From Paraburkholderia ultramafica (GTDB lineage Bacteria; Pseudomonadota; Gammaproteobacteria; Burkholderiales; Burkholderiaceae), in the NCBI RefSeq assembly GCF_902859915.1, contig NZ_CADIKK010000041.1, positions 1 to 58,671 of the forward strand: a stretch of 58,671 bases of DNA, read 5' to 3'. The notes beneath the pieces were generated by a model, which did not search any database, was not told the DNA's origin, and was given only the letters and a program-made list of their open reading frames with translations. A program made the position numbers and the translations under genes. The number at the start of each line of letters is the position of its first letter. Positions within the stretch are counted from its first letter, which is position 1. Shown here in pieces: positions 26,652 to 34,489 of the stretch.

Positions 26652-28934
26652 ATGAAAAAGATCCTTCTTTTCGCGGCGCTGGTGGCTGCATCGGCTACAG
26701 CAGTGGCCGCCGATGGCAGCGCCGGCATAAGCCTTCATGCGTTCACGCCCCCGGCCGGCGATGCGGCGGTCGGGTTCCTGAGGGAAGTTTTCGGCTCCGT
26801 GATTGACACGATAGCTGCGAGTGGAGACGCCCAAGGGGGGGCCGTGAATTCGACGCTTGGCGCCATGCTCCAGCCGTTCAATTCCGCGGTGCTATTTGTC
26901 GGCATGCTGTACATGGTCTACACAACGGTCAAGGGAACCGTCGATTCCGCGCACGATGGCGAATTCCTCGGTTCCAAAATGTCGTCGGTGTGGGTTCCTC
27001 TTCGCGCCGTCGCCGGCAGCGGCATGCTGTTACCGGTCGCATCTGGCTATTCGCTTATTCAGGTCCTCGTGCTATGGCTGGCAATCCAGGGGGCAGGCAT
27101 CGGCGATGCCGTGCTTAGTGGAGGGCTTGACTACGTTGCGGAAAACAACATGGTGAGCCAGCCCAATTTGCCGTCGACGCGCGCACTGGCAGCGAGCATC
27201 TTGCGTGCAGAAACCTGCGCTGCGGCAATGAATCAGCAATATAAGGCCTCGGGCCGGGCAACGCGCATCACGGAGCAAGAGCACGCGGCAACAGTCACGA
27301 ACGGCGGAGAGGTCAGCATGGGTCAAGGCCTGGCCGCCGGCGTAGCCGCCGGCCCCCTCGGGGCCATCGCATCGGCGGCCAGCGACCTTTCGAACGCCAC
27401 ATACACTGTGACCGCATACGAATGGGCTGCGAACGACAACAGCTATCAGAATCCGGCTGTGTGCGGCTCCCTGACATGGCAAGAATCAGCTGCATCGTCC
27501 AAAGGAAGCGGCAGTTCGGCTGTCTCCAAGTCTGCACTGATGCAAGCGCACGATCAAGCCGTGCGCCAGATGATGACGGATCTGCGGCCCGTGGCCGATC
27601 AAATTGTGGCGGGCCAGAAGCCGGCGGTTGGTGCGCTCGATGCGGCGGCCAATCGATACCAAACGACACTGACCACGGCCGCGAAATCGGCAATGGATGC
27701 CGCGCAAAACAATACGCGCAGCGACTTCATTACCCTCGCTAAAGCGTCAGGCTGGATCTTCGTGGGTACGTGGTACAACCATCTGATCCAGTTGAACGAC
27801 GCGATGCAGTCGGCGCTGAACACGCTGCCACAGAGCGCGCCGGTCACGATCGACGACAAAGAAGTAGGGCCCGTGCTGACAAATTATCATGATGCGCTCT
27901 TGGTCCTCGACGAATATTCGAAGAACGGTGCGGACGCCGTACAGCAGGCCTATGACGAGCAAGCCAAGGCTGACGTAAAAATCCCGCGCAGCTGGGCCGA
28001 CTTGGAACGGCTGCTGTCTCGCCCGGCGCAAGGGGCTATCAACAAGTTCACGCAGCTGCTCGCCGGCAGTAATCTGAGCCATGTCGGCCAAGTGAAGGCG
28101 GTTGGCGACACCATCGTCGGCGGCGCCGAGGCGATCGTCGCTACGATGTTCACGGTGTCGGGGGTCGGGGATAGCAACGCTTCGAAGCTGACTATCGGCA
28201 ACATCTTCAACATTGGTTCTGCACTCGCATCGATCTCCGGTGTCCTGACATCTATTGTCATGATCGTGCTTGGCGCAGGCCTCGTGTGCGCGTATTACGT
28301 GCCGATGATCCCCTACATCTGCGGGGTGTCAGCCGTCGTTAAATGGCTAGTGCTCTGCTTCGAAAGTGTGATTGCGGCTCAAATCTGGGGCGTGGCACAC
28401 GCACACCCAGAGGGCCACGATGCGGTCGGCCAAGCCGGGCCCGGCTACATGCTCGCCCTCGGGCTGACGCTACGGCCTGCGCTAACTGTGCTCGGTTTCT
28501 TTGGGTCGATCTGGCTGGCGCAGCCGATAACGGGCTTCGTCAACCTGACCTATATGACAGCGGTATCGGGGGCTGAGCACAACTCCTTCACTGGTCTGGT
28601 CGGATTCATGGCCTATGTCGCCATCTACGCCCTAATCATGACCACGGTGATTCACAGTGTCTTCGCCCTGACGAACTGGGTACCGGACAACGTGCTGCGT
28701 TGGGTTGGTGGCCGACTTGCTGCCGAAGGCATCGCGGATCGTGAGCCCGGAGAAGCAGGGCACCGGTTTGAAGATGGAGTGAAGACCGCTCGTCAAGGAA
28801 TTGGGCAAGGTGCAGGACGTGCAGCGGCGGAAGCTGCGAAACTCGATACGCCAAGCAGTGGGGTCGCTGGTTCGGGACAGCCATTAACCGATCTGATGCC
28901 AAACAATCATCTAACCGGCGGCACTTTCGACTAG
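26652..28934 (+). CDS. DotA/TraY family conjugation protein (I-type T4SS)
   Basis: A 760-aa inner-membrane protein with a signal peptide (MKKILLFAALVAASATAVAA). The first hydrophobic block (AVLFVGMLYMVYTTVKGTVD, then SVWVPLRAVAGSGMLLPV) matches the diagnostic N-terminal region of DotA/TraY proteins. A large periplasmic domain spans residues about 150-510, and a C-terminal membrane cluster includes LTSIVMIVLGAGLVCAYYVP, LTVLGFFGSIWLAQP and MAYVAIYALIMTTVI. DotA/TraY forms part of the inner-membrane ring of type IVB secretion or IncI transfer. No other core transfer genes are present, so it cannot act alone here. Confidence 0.82.
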   Translation: MKKILLFAALVAASATAVAADGSAGISLHAFTPPAGDAAVGFLREVFGSVIDTIAASGDAQGGAVNSTLGAMLQPFNSAVLFVGMLYMVYTTVKGTVDSAHDGEFLGSKMSSVWVPLRAVAGSGMLLPVASGYSLIQVLVLWLAIQGAGIGDAVLSGGLDYVAENNMVSQPNLPSTRALAASILRAETCAAAMNQQYKASGRATRITEQEHAATVTNGGEVSMGQGLAAGVAAGPLGAIASAASDLSNATYTVTAYEWAANDNSYQNPAVCGSLTWQESAASSKGSGSSAVSKSALMQAHDQAVRQMMTDLRPVADQIVAGQKPAVGALDAAANRYQTTLTTAAKSAMDAAQNNTRSDFITLAKASGWIFVGTWYNHLIQLNDAMQSALNTLPQSAPVTIDDKEVGPVLTNYHDALLVLDEYSKNGADAVQQAYDEQAKADVKIPRSWADLERLLSRPAQGAINKFTQLLAGSNLSHVGQVKAVGDTIVGGAEAIVATMFTVSGVGDSNASKLTIGNIFNIGSALASISGVLTSIVMIVLGAGLVCAYYVPMIPYICGVSAVVKWLVLCFESVIAAQIWGVAHAHPEGHDAVGQAGPGYMLALGLTLRPALTVLGFFGSIWLAQPITGFVNLTYMTAVSGAEHNSFTGLVGFMAYVAIYALIMTTVIHSVFALTNWVPDNVLRWVGGRLAAEGIADREPGEAGHRFEDGVKTARQGIGQGAGRAAAEAAKLDTPSSGVAGSGQPLTDLMPNNHLTGGTFD

Positions 28935-28938
28935 AAAC

Positions 28939-28967
28939 AAAAAGGCCGGCGTTTTGCCGGCCTTTTT
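28939..28967. terminator. Bidirectional intrinsic terminator
   Basis: AAAAAGGCCGGC-GTTTT-GCCGGCCTTTTT forms a 12-bp stem flanked by A and T runs. It separates the DotA/TraY-like gene from the convergent minus-strand gene that ends at 28981. Confidence 0.9.
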
Positions 28968-28980
28968 GATGCTGTCTGAG

Positions 28981-29340
28981 TCAGATTTTTCGGAACGTCC
29001 TGCTCTCGAAATCCACTAAGTAGCCAGCTTGCCTAAAGTGGGCCGCTTCCGCCTCATCACCCATTTTTTTGAGCAGCGTAAGCAAGGGATGGTTAGGTGC
29101 GACCTGAGCAAGCGCCTCGCGAAGTGCCTTTTGCTGAACGTCGCGACGTGCAAGCTGCGCTTCAACCTGCAGCTTTGACAGCTCTGCGTCCGCTAGCTTC
29201 GAGTTCAACCCGTCGGCGTAGGACTTCCACTCGCCGACCACCCCTTTAGCTCGAGAAACAGCCAAATTGGCATCGCGACTCGCTGCGCGAGCGATCGCCA
29301 TCCCCTGATTCTGGCCTTGGATAAAATCGCTGGTCGACAT
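28981..29340 (-). CDS. Hypothetical helical protein
   Basis: A 119-aa protein that I do not recognise. It is mostly helical and probably coiled-coil in the middle (KLADAELSKLQVEAQLARRD, then VQQKALREALAQVAP), with a short beta-like C-terminus (AGYLVDFESRTFRKI). The start MSTSDFIQGQNQ is preceded by AAGGTG. It shares the shared terminator with the conjugation gene on its right-hand end and lies downstream of the 93-aa gene, with about 100 bp between. Confidence 0.55.
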   Translation of the reverse strand: MSTSDFIQGQNQGMAIARAASRDANLAVSRAKGVVGEWKSYADGLNSKLADAELSKLQVEAQLARRDVQQKALREALAQVAPNHPLLTLLKKMGDEAEAAHFRQAGYLVDFESRTFRKI

Positions 29341-29446
29341 TCGATCACACCTTTGAATCTTCTGGCGGTTGCTTCGAGAGTCTGCATCCGAATGACCGCC
29401 GCCTGCACACACACTGGCCTTTGCCAGCCCGAGTTTATCAGGCCTC

Positions 29447-29728
29447 TCAGTCGAGCGCCGCTTCGACATTGCGCAAGAAGCGTTGAAACACAGCGCTGGC
29501 TCTCGGGTCTGTGTTCCAGAGCCGAGTGGTCTCTGTCTTCGCTGCGAGGTGGAACGCTGCCTGGGACTGCCACAGTGCCAGAATAACCCCATCGACGCTC
29601 GGCCTTGCCGACTCACGTAACGATTCAACTTCGTCGTCGAGCGCGGCGGGAAAGACCTCGCCGACAAGATCGTCGAGCACAAGGTCTGATACGGCTGACA
29701 CCGATGAAATTGACGTCGTCATCATCAT
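29447..29728 (-). CDS. Hypothetical acidic small protein
   Basis: A 93-aa protein starting with three consecutive ATG codons (29728, 29725, 29722) after AGAAGGTGATAAGC. It is acidic at the N-terminus (VSDLVLDDLVGEVFPAALDDE) and helical at the C-terminus (AVFQRFLRNVEAALD). No family is recognised. It is divergent from the small basic protein at 29831 across an AT-rich spacer, an arrangement often seen for co-regulated partner genes. Confidence 0.5.
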   Translation of the reverse strand: MMMTTSISSVSAVSDLVLDDLVGEVFPAALDDEVESLRESARPSVDGVILALWQSQAAFHLAAKTETTRLWNTDPRASAVFQRFLRNVEAALD

Positions 29729-29796
29729 GCTTATCACCTTCTGCGTAGGATCTAGTATAGTTATTGTGATTCTCAAACTGCGAAAACACAAGGAGT

Positions 29797-29822
29797 TTTG
29801 TGATTCGTTTCCTTTTGTACAA
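29797..29822 (+). promoter_or_regulatory. Candidate promoter for the 29831 gene
   Basis: In the AT-rich spacer between divergent genes, TACAAT (29817-29822) resembles a -10 hexamer, with TTTTGT about 16 bp upstream as a poor -35. It lies 9 bp before the ATG at 29831, so transcription would be nearly leaderless. Confidence 0.3.
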
Positions 29823-29830
29823 TATGCGAC

Positions 29831-30016
29831 ATGGAAACGAAGCCCAAACACCCTGGCGGCCGCCCTCGACTCCCCGATGGGCAGAAGCTCGTCCAGCGCT
29901 CGATAAGGCTCTCGGCCGAGCAATGGGCGAAGGTTGATCAATATGGGTTGGAGTGGCTGCGCCAACTCATCCAGCGAGCCAAGCCGCCTCGCAACTCGCC
30001 GCCGATTGACGAATGA
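29831..30016 (+). CDS. Small basic protein, possible ribbon-helix-helix type
   Basis: A 61-aa protein starting METKPKHPGGRPRLPDGQKL. The pattern of a GRPR AT-hook-like segment, then a beta strand (VQRSIRLSAEQWAKVDQYG) and a helix, resembles small RHH-type DNA-binding proteins. Its stop overlaps the next small frame (ATGA at 30013-30016). Likely a regulator, at low confidence. Confidence 0.5.
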   Translation: METKPKHPGGRPRLPDGQKLVQRSIRLSAEQWAKVDQYGLEWLRQLIQRAKPPRNSPPIDE

Positions 30017-30144
30017 CTAACACCGCCGACTTTCCCGGTTGGACGGTCGCCGGCGCAAGGCTGGACGGCGAGGAACATAAGGTTGACGATGACTTAACAC
30101 TCGACGAAGGTGACCATGTCCGTACGTGTGACAGCTCCGCGTAG
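30013..30144 (+). CDS. Very small acidic protein (tentative)
   Basis: A 43-codon frame (MTNTADFPGWTVAGARLDGE to DEGDHVRTC) that begins in a 4-nt ATGA overlap with the 61-aa gene and overlaps the start of the exonuclease gene by 29 nt. Translational coupling at both ends supports expression, but no family is known and chance is possible. Confidence 0.3.
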   Translation: MTNTADFPGWTVAGARLDGEEHKVDDDLTLDEGDHVRTCDSSA

Positions 30145-30601
30145 CCCGTGGAAAACGCGTTACTTTGTCGATACCGAGTTCACGGACTTCATCGATTGCC
30201 AGCTCATTAGTGCGGCGATCGTGGGGGAGGACGGCAGCGAATTTTATGGTGAGTGCTCTGACTTCGAGCAATCCGCTTGCAGCGAGTTCGTGCGAGCCGC
30301 TGTGCTGCCGCAACTCGGCCAGTTTCCCGGCCGCTCTATGCCCGCCGCGCAACTGCGCGACGAACTGCGGGCATGGTTACTCGCCGTGCCTACGAAGCCG
30401 AAGCCGGTCCTGTCTTTCGATTATCAAGGCGACTTCGATTTGGTTCTGGATCTGCTCGATGGTGACATGCCGGCCGGCTGGAAGTGTGAGCACGTCGGTG
30501 GAAAGATCGACGTTGAGCGGCTGGAAGCGTATTTTCGCGAACACGGCGGGCGACACCACGCGCTGCATGACGCGCGGGCGAATCGATTCGCCTTCATATA
30601 A
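30116..30601 (+). CDS. 3'-5' exoribonuclease-like protein (Rv2179c-type DEDDh)
   Basis: A 161-aa single-domain nuclease. Motif I is RYFVDTEFTDF (DxE), motif II is LSFDYQGDFDLVL, and motif III is HHALHDARANRF (H and final D), giving a full DEDDh set. Length and order fit the small Rv2179c-like exoribonucleases. GAAGGTGA precedes the ATG at 30116. It lies in a run of closely spaced small genes that also includes another DEDDh nuclease at 31016. Confidence 0.75.
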   Translation: MSVRVTAPRSPWKTRYFVDTEFTDFIDCQLISAAIVGEDGSEFYGECSDFEQSACSEFVRAAVLPQLGQFPGRSMPAAQLRDELRAWLLAVPTKPKPVLSFDYQGDFDLVLDLLDGDMPAGWKCEHVGGKIDVERLEAYFREHGGRHHALHDARANRFAFI

Positions 30602-30657
30602 ACGAATGGGAATGGCCAGCGAGACCAGATAGCCCAATGTAACCAGGAGCCCCAGAA

Positions 30658-30969
30658 ATGACTTCCGATAACGACGAGATGCGCCCCGCGCTCACTGTCC
30701 GTGGACTGATCGAACACCTCAATTCCCTGCCGGCAGACGCCCGCGTGATCGTCGAGGGCTACGAGGGCGGCTTCGACGATGTGCTTGGCGCGCAGTTGCG
30801 CCCGATCATTGCCAACGGTGGCTATCGCGAGCAAGAGGGCTTTGGTGGTTCTCGATACTTGCCGCGCGATAATGGCATGGAAGGCGAGCACACGGAGGCC
30901 TCGGCAACAGAGCGCGACGACCCAGACTACGAGGAAGCGGTCTACCTCGAAGCCCGACGCGCGCGCTGA
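30658..30969 (+). CDS. Hypothetical acidic protein
   Basis: A 103-aa protein with a good ribosome site (AGGAG 10 bp upstream). The N-terminus (TVRGLIEHLNSLPADARVIV) looks like a helix plus strand, followed by EGYEGGFDDV and an acidic, probably flexible C-terminus (TERDDPDYEEAVYLEARR). I recall similar small proteins scattered on proteobacterial plasmids and islands, without a known role. Confidence 0.6.
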   Translation: MTSDNDEMRPALTVRGLIEHLNSLPADARVIVEGYEGGFDDVLGAQLRPIIANGGYREQEGFGGSRYLPRDNGMEGEHTEASATERDDPDYEEAVYLEARRAR

Positions 30970-31015
30970 TGCTATCCGCAACATCTACTGTCGGGAAAAA
31001 ACAGGGAGATGTGAA

Positions 31016-32095
31016 TTGAACCTGCCCCCAGATCTGGCAGCATGGGAAAGCGCCGCGCCGGTCGGACGCGAATTCGGTGCTATCGCTACGCCGTCGACGA
31101 TCCTCGTTGTGGATCTCGAGGCCACGTGCGACGAAAACATGCCGTCGTTTGACATGGAAACGATCGAGATTGGTGCGGCTTGGATCGCGGCCGATGGAGC
31201 CGTCCTCGATCGCTTCCAAACGCTCGTGCGGCCGATCGTCAATCCAACGCTGACACCGTTCTGCACGCAGCTGCTCGTCGGCATTACGCAGGCCGACGTG
31301 GACACCGCTCCCTTGTTTCCGGCGGTCGCCGATGGACTGCGCTCGTTCGTCGCGAAACACCGGCAGGCCGGTTCCGTTTGGGTGAGTTGGGGAGCCTATG
31401 ACCGCAAGCAGCTCGAACGGGATAGCGCACGGCACGGCATCGCCATGCCCATCGCTCTGCCGCATCAGAATGCCAAGCGCCTTTTTGCCAAGAGGCAGCG
31501 CATTGGCAAGGAAGTGGGTATGGCGAAGGCCTGCGAGCTGGTCGGCCTCGCCCTTGCCGGCACACATCATCGTGCCCTTGACGACGCGCTGAACGTTGCC
31601 CGACTGCTACCGTGGGTTTTGAGTAATCCCATCCCGGCCGCTGGCGTGGCAGCCCTCAAAGGCGTCATCCCCAAGCCAGCACGACCCGTGACGACCGACG
31701 AGATGCACGAAGCGATCGGCGACCATATCGAAGGCGAGTGGATGGGCAGTTCGCCCGGCTTCCTGGACGAAGGTCGCGGCGATCAGCAACAGGCAGGACG
31801 GACGAGGCGCTTTGGCACGCTCGCGGGGCGCGTCGCGGCCGCACCCGATTTCGACGCGCCTCTTGGGTTAAGGGTGGAAGTAGCCGCGCAGCTGCAGGCG
31901 GTTTCGGTGCAACTGCGCGCTGACGGTCGTCCGTGTCCGTATTACGTGCGACTCGCCGACATTCCGCAACCGTGGCGGGATGAGTTTCGCACCGCATTGC
32001 AAGGTTCGGGCTGTCCGGCGATCGTCGGTGAAGGCGAGTGTGCGTACGCGTGGGATTGGTCCGACTGGCTGCTGAGCCGATTTCCTCGCCGGTAG
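31016..32095 (+). CDS. DEDDh 3'-5' exonuclease with extra C-terminal domain
   Basis: A 359-aa protein. The start is TTG at 31016 because CAGGGAG precedes it and upstream codons run back into another gene. Residues 25-210 form a KapD/ERI-1-like exonuclease: TILVVDLEATCDE (motif I), VSWGAYDRKQLERD (motif II) and HHRALDDALNVARLLPW (motif III). Residues 215-359 form a second region (VTTDEMHEAIGDHIEGEWMG, then RPCPYYVRLADIPQPWRDEF and CAYAWDWSDWL) that I do not recognise. Part of the nuclease domain is duplicated, in broken form, at 20652-21236. Confidence 0.78.
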   Translation: MNLPPDLAAWESAAPVGREFGAIATPSTILVVDLEATCDENMPSFDMETIEIGAAWIAADGAVLDRFQTLVRPIVNPTLTPFCTQLLVGITQADVDTAPLFPAVADGLRSFVAKHRQAGSVWVSWGAYDRKQLERDSARHGIAMPIALPHQNAKRLFAKRQRIGKEVGMAKACELVGLALAGTHHRALDDALNVARLLPWVLSNPIPAAGVAALKGVIPKPARPVTTDEMHEAIGDHIEGEWMGSSPGFLDEGRGDQQQAGRTRRFGTLAGRVAAAPDFDAPLGLRVEVAAQLQAVSVQLRADGRPCPYYVRLADIPQPWRDEFRTALQGSGCPAIVGEGECAYAWDWSDWLLSRFPRR

Positions 32096-32123
32096 GCGCC
32101 ACCGCGGCCGCGGTCCATCACAT

Positions 32124-32354
32124 TTATGGCGTCAAGATCAGCATGGGGCGGTCTTGCCGCCTATCGTAGCTCACCTCGAGGCGCGAAAGAGGTTCGGCCG
32201 TCGACCACCCGGGCACACCTGCGGCGCAAACGTTCAGCCGCACGTGGTGCGCATCGCAGTGCTCGACGCGCCCTTCGGTCTGCTCCCGTGCACCGGGGGC
32301 TGGCCGATCATCTTGCAAACGCCGACCACGACTTTCGAGCGTGACCGGCCGTCC
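32124..32354 (-). pseudogene. Detached C-terminal part of the AlbA_2 gene
   Basis: This frame continues directly, in the same phase, from the TGA at 32355-32357 to the TAA at 32124. The 76 codons read like the C-terminal barrel of AlbA_2 proteins (VEHCDAHHVRLNV, then LEVSYDRRQDRPMLILTP). It most likely belonged to one gene of about 226 codons split by a nonsense mutation. Confidence 0.55.
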
Positions 32355-32804
32355 TCACATGTGCAAAATAGCGCGCGCTTTGTCGTTACGGCTGGCGATC
32401 AGCTCGTCGAATTGCTCAGGCCAGGCATTCACCGATTCGGAGCCTCGTCGAACGAATGCCGGGCCCGTAAAGTGCGGCCGCTCATCGCTCCCACAGATCT
32501 CGACCGCGACGACTGCGGTGCCTTCCGCATTCAGAACCCGAGCCGTATAGCGAATCGGCGGATAACATGTCTCCGCAGCCTCACGTACGCGTCGCTGAAC
32601 GGCGTCGGAGTTCGCAACGCCGATGGCCGCCCCCGTCCTATCGTGGATGCCGATAAAAAGCACGCCGGTCTGATCGGGCGCCAGCGTATTTGCGAACGCG
32701 CTCAACGTCCTTCGCAGCTGCTCCTGGTTGACGCCGTCGGGCTTGCGTTCAACATAGTTGTCTTCGGGATCCCGAAGCCGGGCGAGCAATTCGTCGTCGG
32801 TCAT
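32355..32804 (-). CDS. AlbA_2 (Schlafen-like) domain protein, probably truncated
   Basis: A 149-aa protein. NYVERKPDGVNQEQLRRTLSAFAN and TGVLFIGIHDRTGAAIGV are the signature of the AlbA_2/Schlafen_AlbA_2 domain, a fold found in nucleic-acid-binding and some nuclease proteins. It ends ARAILHM-TGA, but the same frame continues for 76 plausible codons (see 32124-32354), so the stop is probably a mutation. It overlaps the nucleotidyltransferase gene by ATGA, so the two are translated together. Confidence 0.75.
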   Translation of the reverse strand: MTDDELLARLRDPEDNYVERKPDGVNQEQLRRTLSAFANTLAPDQTGVLFIGIHDRTGAAIGVANSDAVQRRVREAAETCYPPIRYTARVLNAEGTAVVAVEICGSDERPHFTGPAFVRRGSESVNAWPEQFDELIASRNDKARAILHM

Positions 32805-33133
32805 GTAGCATTTCCTTCTCCGTCGGCCATCGACGCAAGCCAGACGCGTAACGGCTTGGCGTCACGCGCTACGTCATCCGCAATCCGCTGTGTCCGAAAG
32901 CCTGTTCCGATATCGACCGGCACTCCAAGAAGCTCTTTAAGATCGGCAATCAGCCTGCCGAGATCGAGCAGCGTGAAGCCGGGTGGTGCATCGATCCAAA
33001 GGTCAAGATCGCTTTCCTCCGTATCCTCGCCACGTGCGACCGAGCCGAATACCCGGACGCTTTGCACGCCGGCCGCATCAAGTATGCGAAGCACTTCAAC
33101 ACGGTGTCTAGCGAGCGCTTCAGACGGCCTCAT
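32801..33133 (-). CDS. MNT-type nucleotidyltransferase
   Basis: A 110-aa minimal nucleotidyltransferase. The signature is VRVFGSVARGEDTEESDLDLWID, in which GSxxRG binds the nucleotide and the DxD pair (DLDLW) binds metal; a third acidic residue lies in VPVDIGTGF. Such proteins often act as antitoxins that modify a HEPN partner with nucleotides. Here the ATGA-overlapping partner is an AlbA_2 protein instead. ATG at 33133 starts MRPSEALARHRVEVL, the usual amphipathic helix of the family. Confidence 0.88.
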   Translation of the reverse strand: MRPSEALARHRVEVLRILDAAGVQSVRVFGSVARGEDTEESDLDLWIDAPPGFTLLDLGRLIADLKELLGVPVDIGTGFRTQRIADDVARDAKPLRVWLASMADGEGNAT

Positions 33134-33343
33134 GACGCTGGCGGATTGTGCATTGGGAGAGGAATGAGCAGCTTACTTCGGGGCGACGTCGTTCGGCAAT
33201 GATCCGATTTTCGCTAGGAAAAGCATGCGCCGTGTTGGGCCGCAATCGCGCCATGCATCCACGAGGCCTAGCTAACATTGCGACGCATCCGAAAGCCGGA
33301 ATGGCTCGGATGCTAGAATCCATGAAAACCGTCCTACGCTGAA

Positions 33344-34489
33344 ATGACCGACGCCCTCCATCTATCTGCAACTGTGCTCGATTGGGCCGCCCATCAAGCG
33401 GGCAGCTCCTTACGTGAGCTGGCGGAGCGCGTCTCGACTCGAGCTGCACCAAACATCGAGCGCGGCGAGCTTACAGCCGCGCAAGCGATGAAGTTCGCGA
33501 AGGAAGCCGGCGTCCCATTCGGATACCTGTTTTTGCCGGAACCCCCAGCTAAACGCGAGCCATTGCCGATTGCAGATTTTCGTACGCTGCCAGACAAGCA
33601 GCCCCTCAGCAGGGACTTCTACGATGTCTTTGATGACATGGAGTTCAAGCAGGCTTGGTATCGAGAGTACCTGTTGCGCGAGGGAGCGGCACCACTCCCG
33701 TTCGTCGGCCGCTTCAAGGGACAACGGATCAAGGCTCGCGCGGTTGCGGATGATATTCGTGCCACGTTGAAGCTCGAAGCCGGCGGGGCCGCAGCTCGCA
33801 ACGCTGACGATCTATATTCGTTTCTCGTCACCAAAGCAGAAGCGGCAGGGGTTCTTATCTTCAAGAACGGCATTGTCGGCAACAACACTCATCGGCCCCT
33901 TTCCGTATCTGAGTTTCGCGGCTTTGTGATCACCGACGAATTGGCGCCGGTGGTTTTCGTCAATGGGGCAGATGCGCCCGCCGCTTGGCCGTTTACGCTG
34001 ATGCACGAGCTGGCACATATCTGGCTCGGTGAATCTGGTATCTCTGACAGCTCGCCAGCGAGTCACAACAAGCACGAGATACTGTGCAATGCGATAGCGG
34101 CCGAAGTACTCGTACCCGAAGAGAAATTTGCGAGCGCATGGTCGGCCGCTCGAGGAACGGCAACCGAAAAGGTCACGCTGCTGCGGCAGCAATTCCGGGT
34201 AAGCAGTCTCGTTGTTGTGCGACGAGCGCTCGATCTGCGGCTCGTACCGCATGACGTGTACGACGCGTTCTATCAAGACGCGCGCAAACGATCGGCCGGC
34301 AAGGACGGGGAAGGCGGCGGTGATTTCTATTTGACACTGGCTGTCCGCAACAGCAAATCGTTTTCGCGCAAGGTTGCAGCGCTGGCGACCTCCGGCGGGA
34401 TTAGTTTCCGGGAAGCAGGTCAACTGCTCAATACGAATCCAAATAACGTAGCGGTCTTCCATGCCAAGCAACGAGCGCTTTCTGCTTGA
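33344..34489 (+). CDS. HTH and ImmA/IrrE metallopeptidase antitoxin-like protein
   Basis: A 381-aa protein. Residues 8-65 form an XRE-like helix-turn-helix (AGSSLRELAERVSTRAAPNI, then TAAQAMKFAKEAGVPFGYLF). Residues 190-280 carry the ImmA/IrrE zinc-peptidase motif (TLMHELAHIWLGE, i.e. HExxH) and the downstream AAEVLVPEE element. It overlaps the PIN-toxin gene by 29 nt. This HTH-ImmA plus DUF4411 pairing is known from toxin-antitoxin surveys. The peptidase-like protein is expected to neutralise or regulate the PIN toxin. Confidence 0.85.
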   Translation: MTDALHLSATVLDWAAHQAGSSLRELAERVSTRAAPNIERGELTAAQAMKFAKEAGVPFGYLFLPEPPAKREPLPIADFRTLPDKQPLSRDFYDVFDDMEFKQAWYREYLLREGAAPLPFVGRFKGQRIKARAVADDIRATLKLEAGGAAARNADDLYSFLVTKAEAAGVLIFKNGIVGNNTHRPLSVSEFRGFVITDELAPVVFVNGADAPAAWPFTLMHELAHIWLGESGISDSSPASHNKHEILCNAIAAEVLVPEEKFASAWSAARGTATEKVTLLRQQFRVSSLVVVRRALDLRLVPHDVYDAFYQDARKRSAGKDGEGGGDFYLTLAVRNSKSFSRKVAALATSGGISFREAGQLLNTNPNNVAVFHAKQRALSA

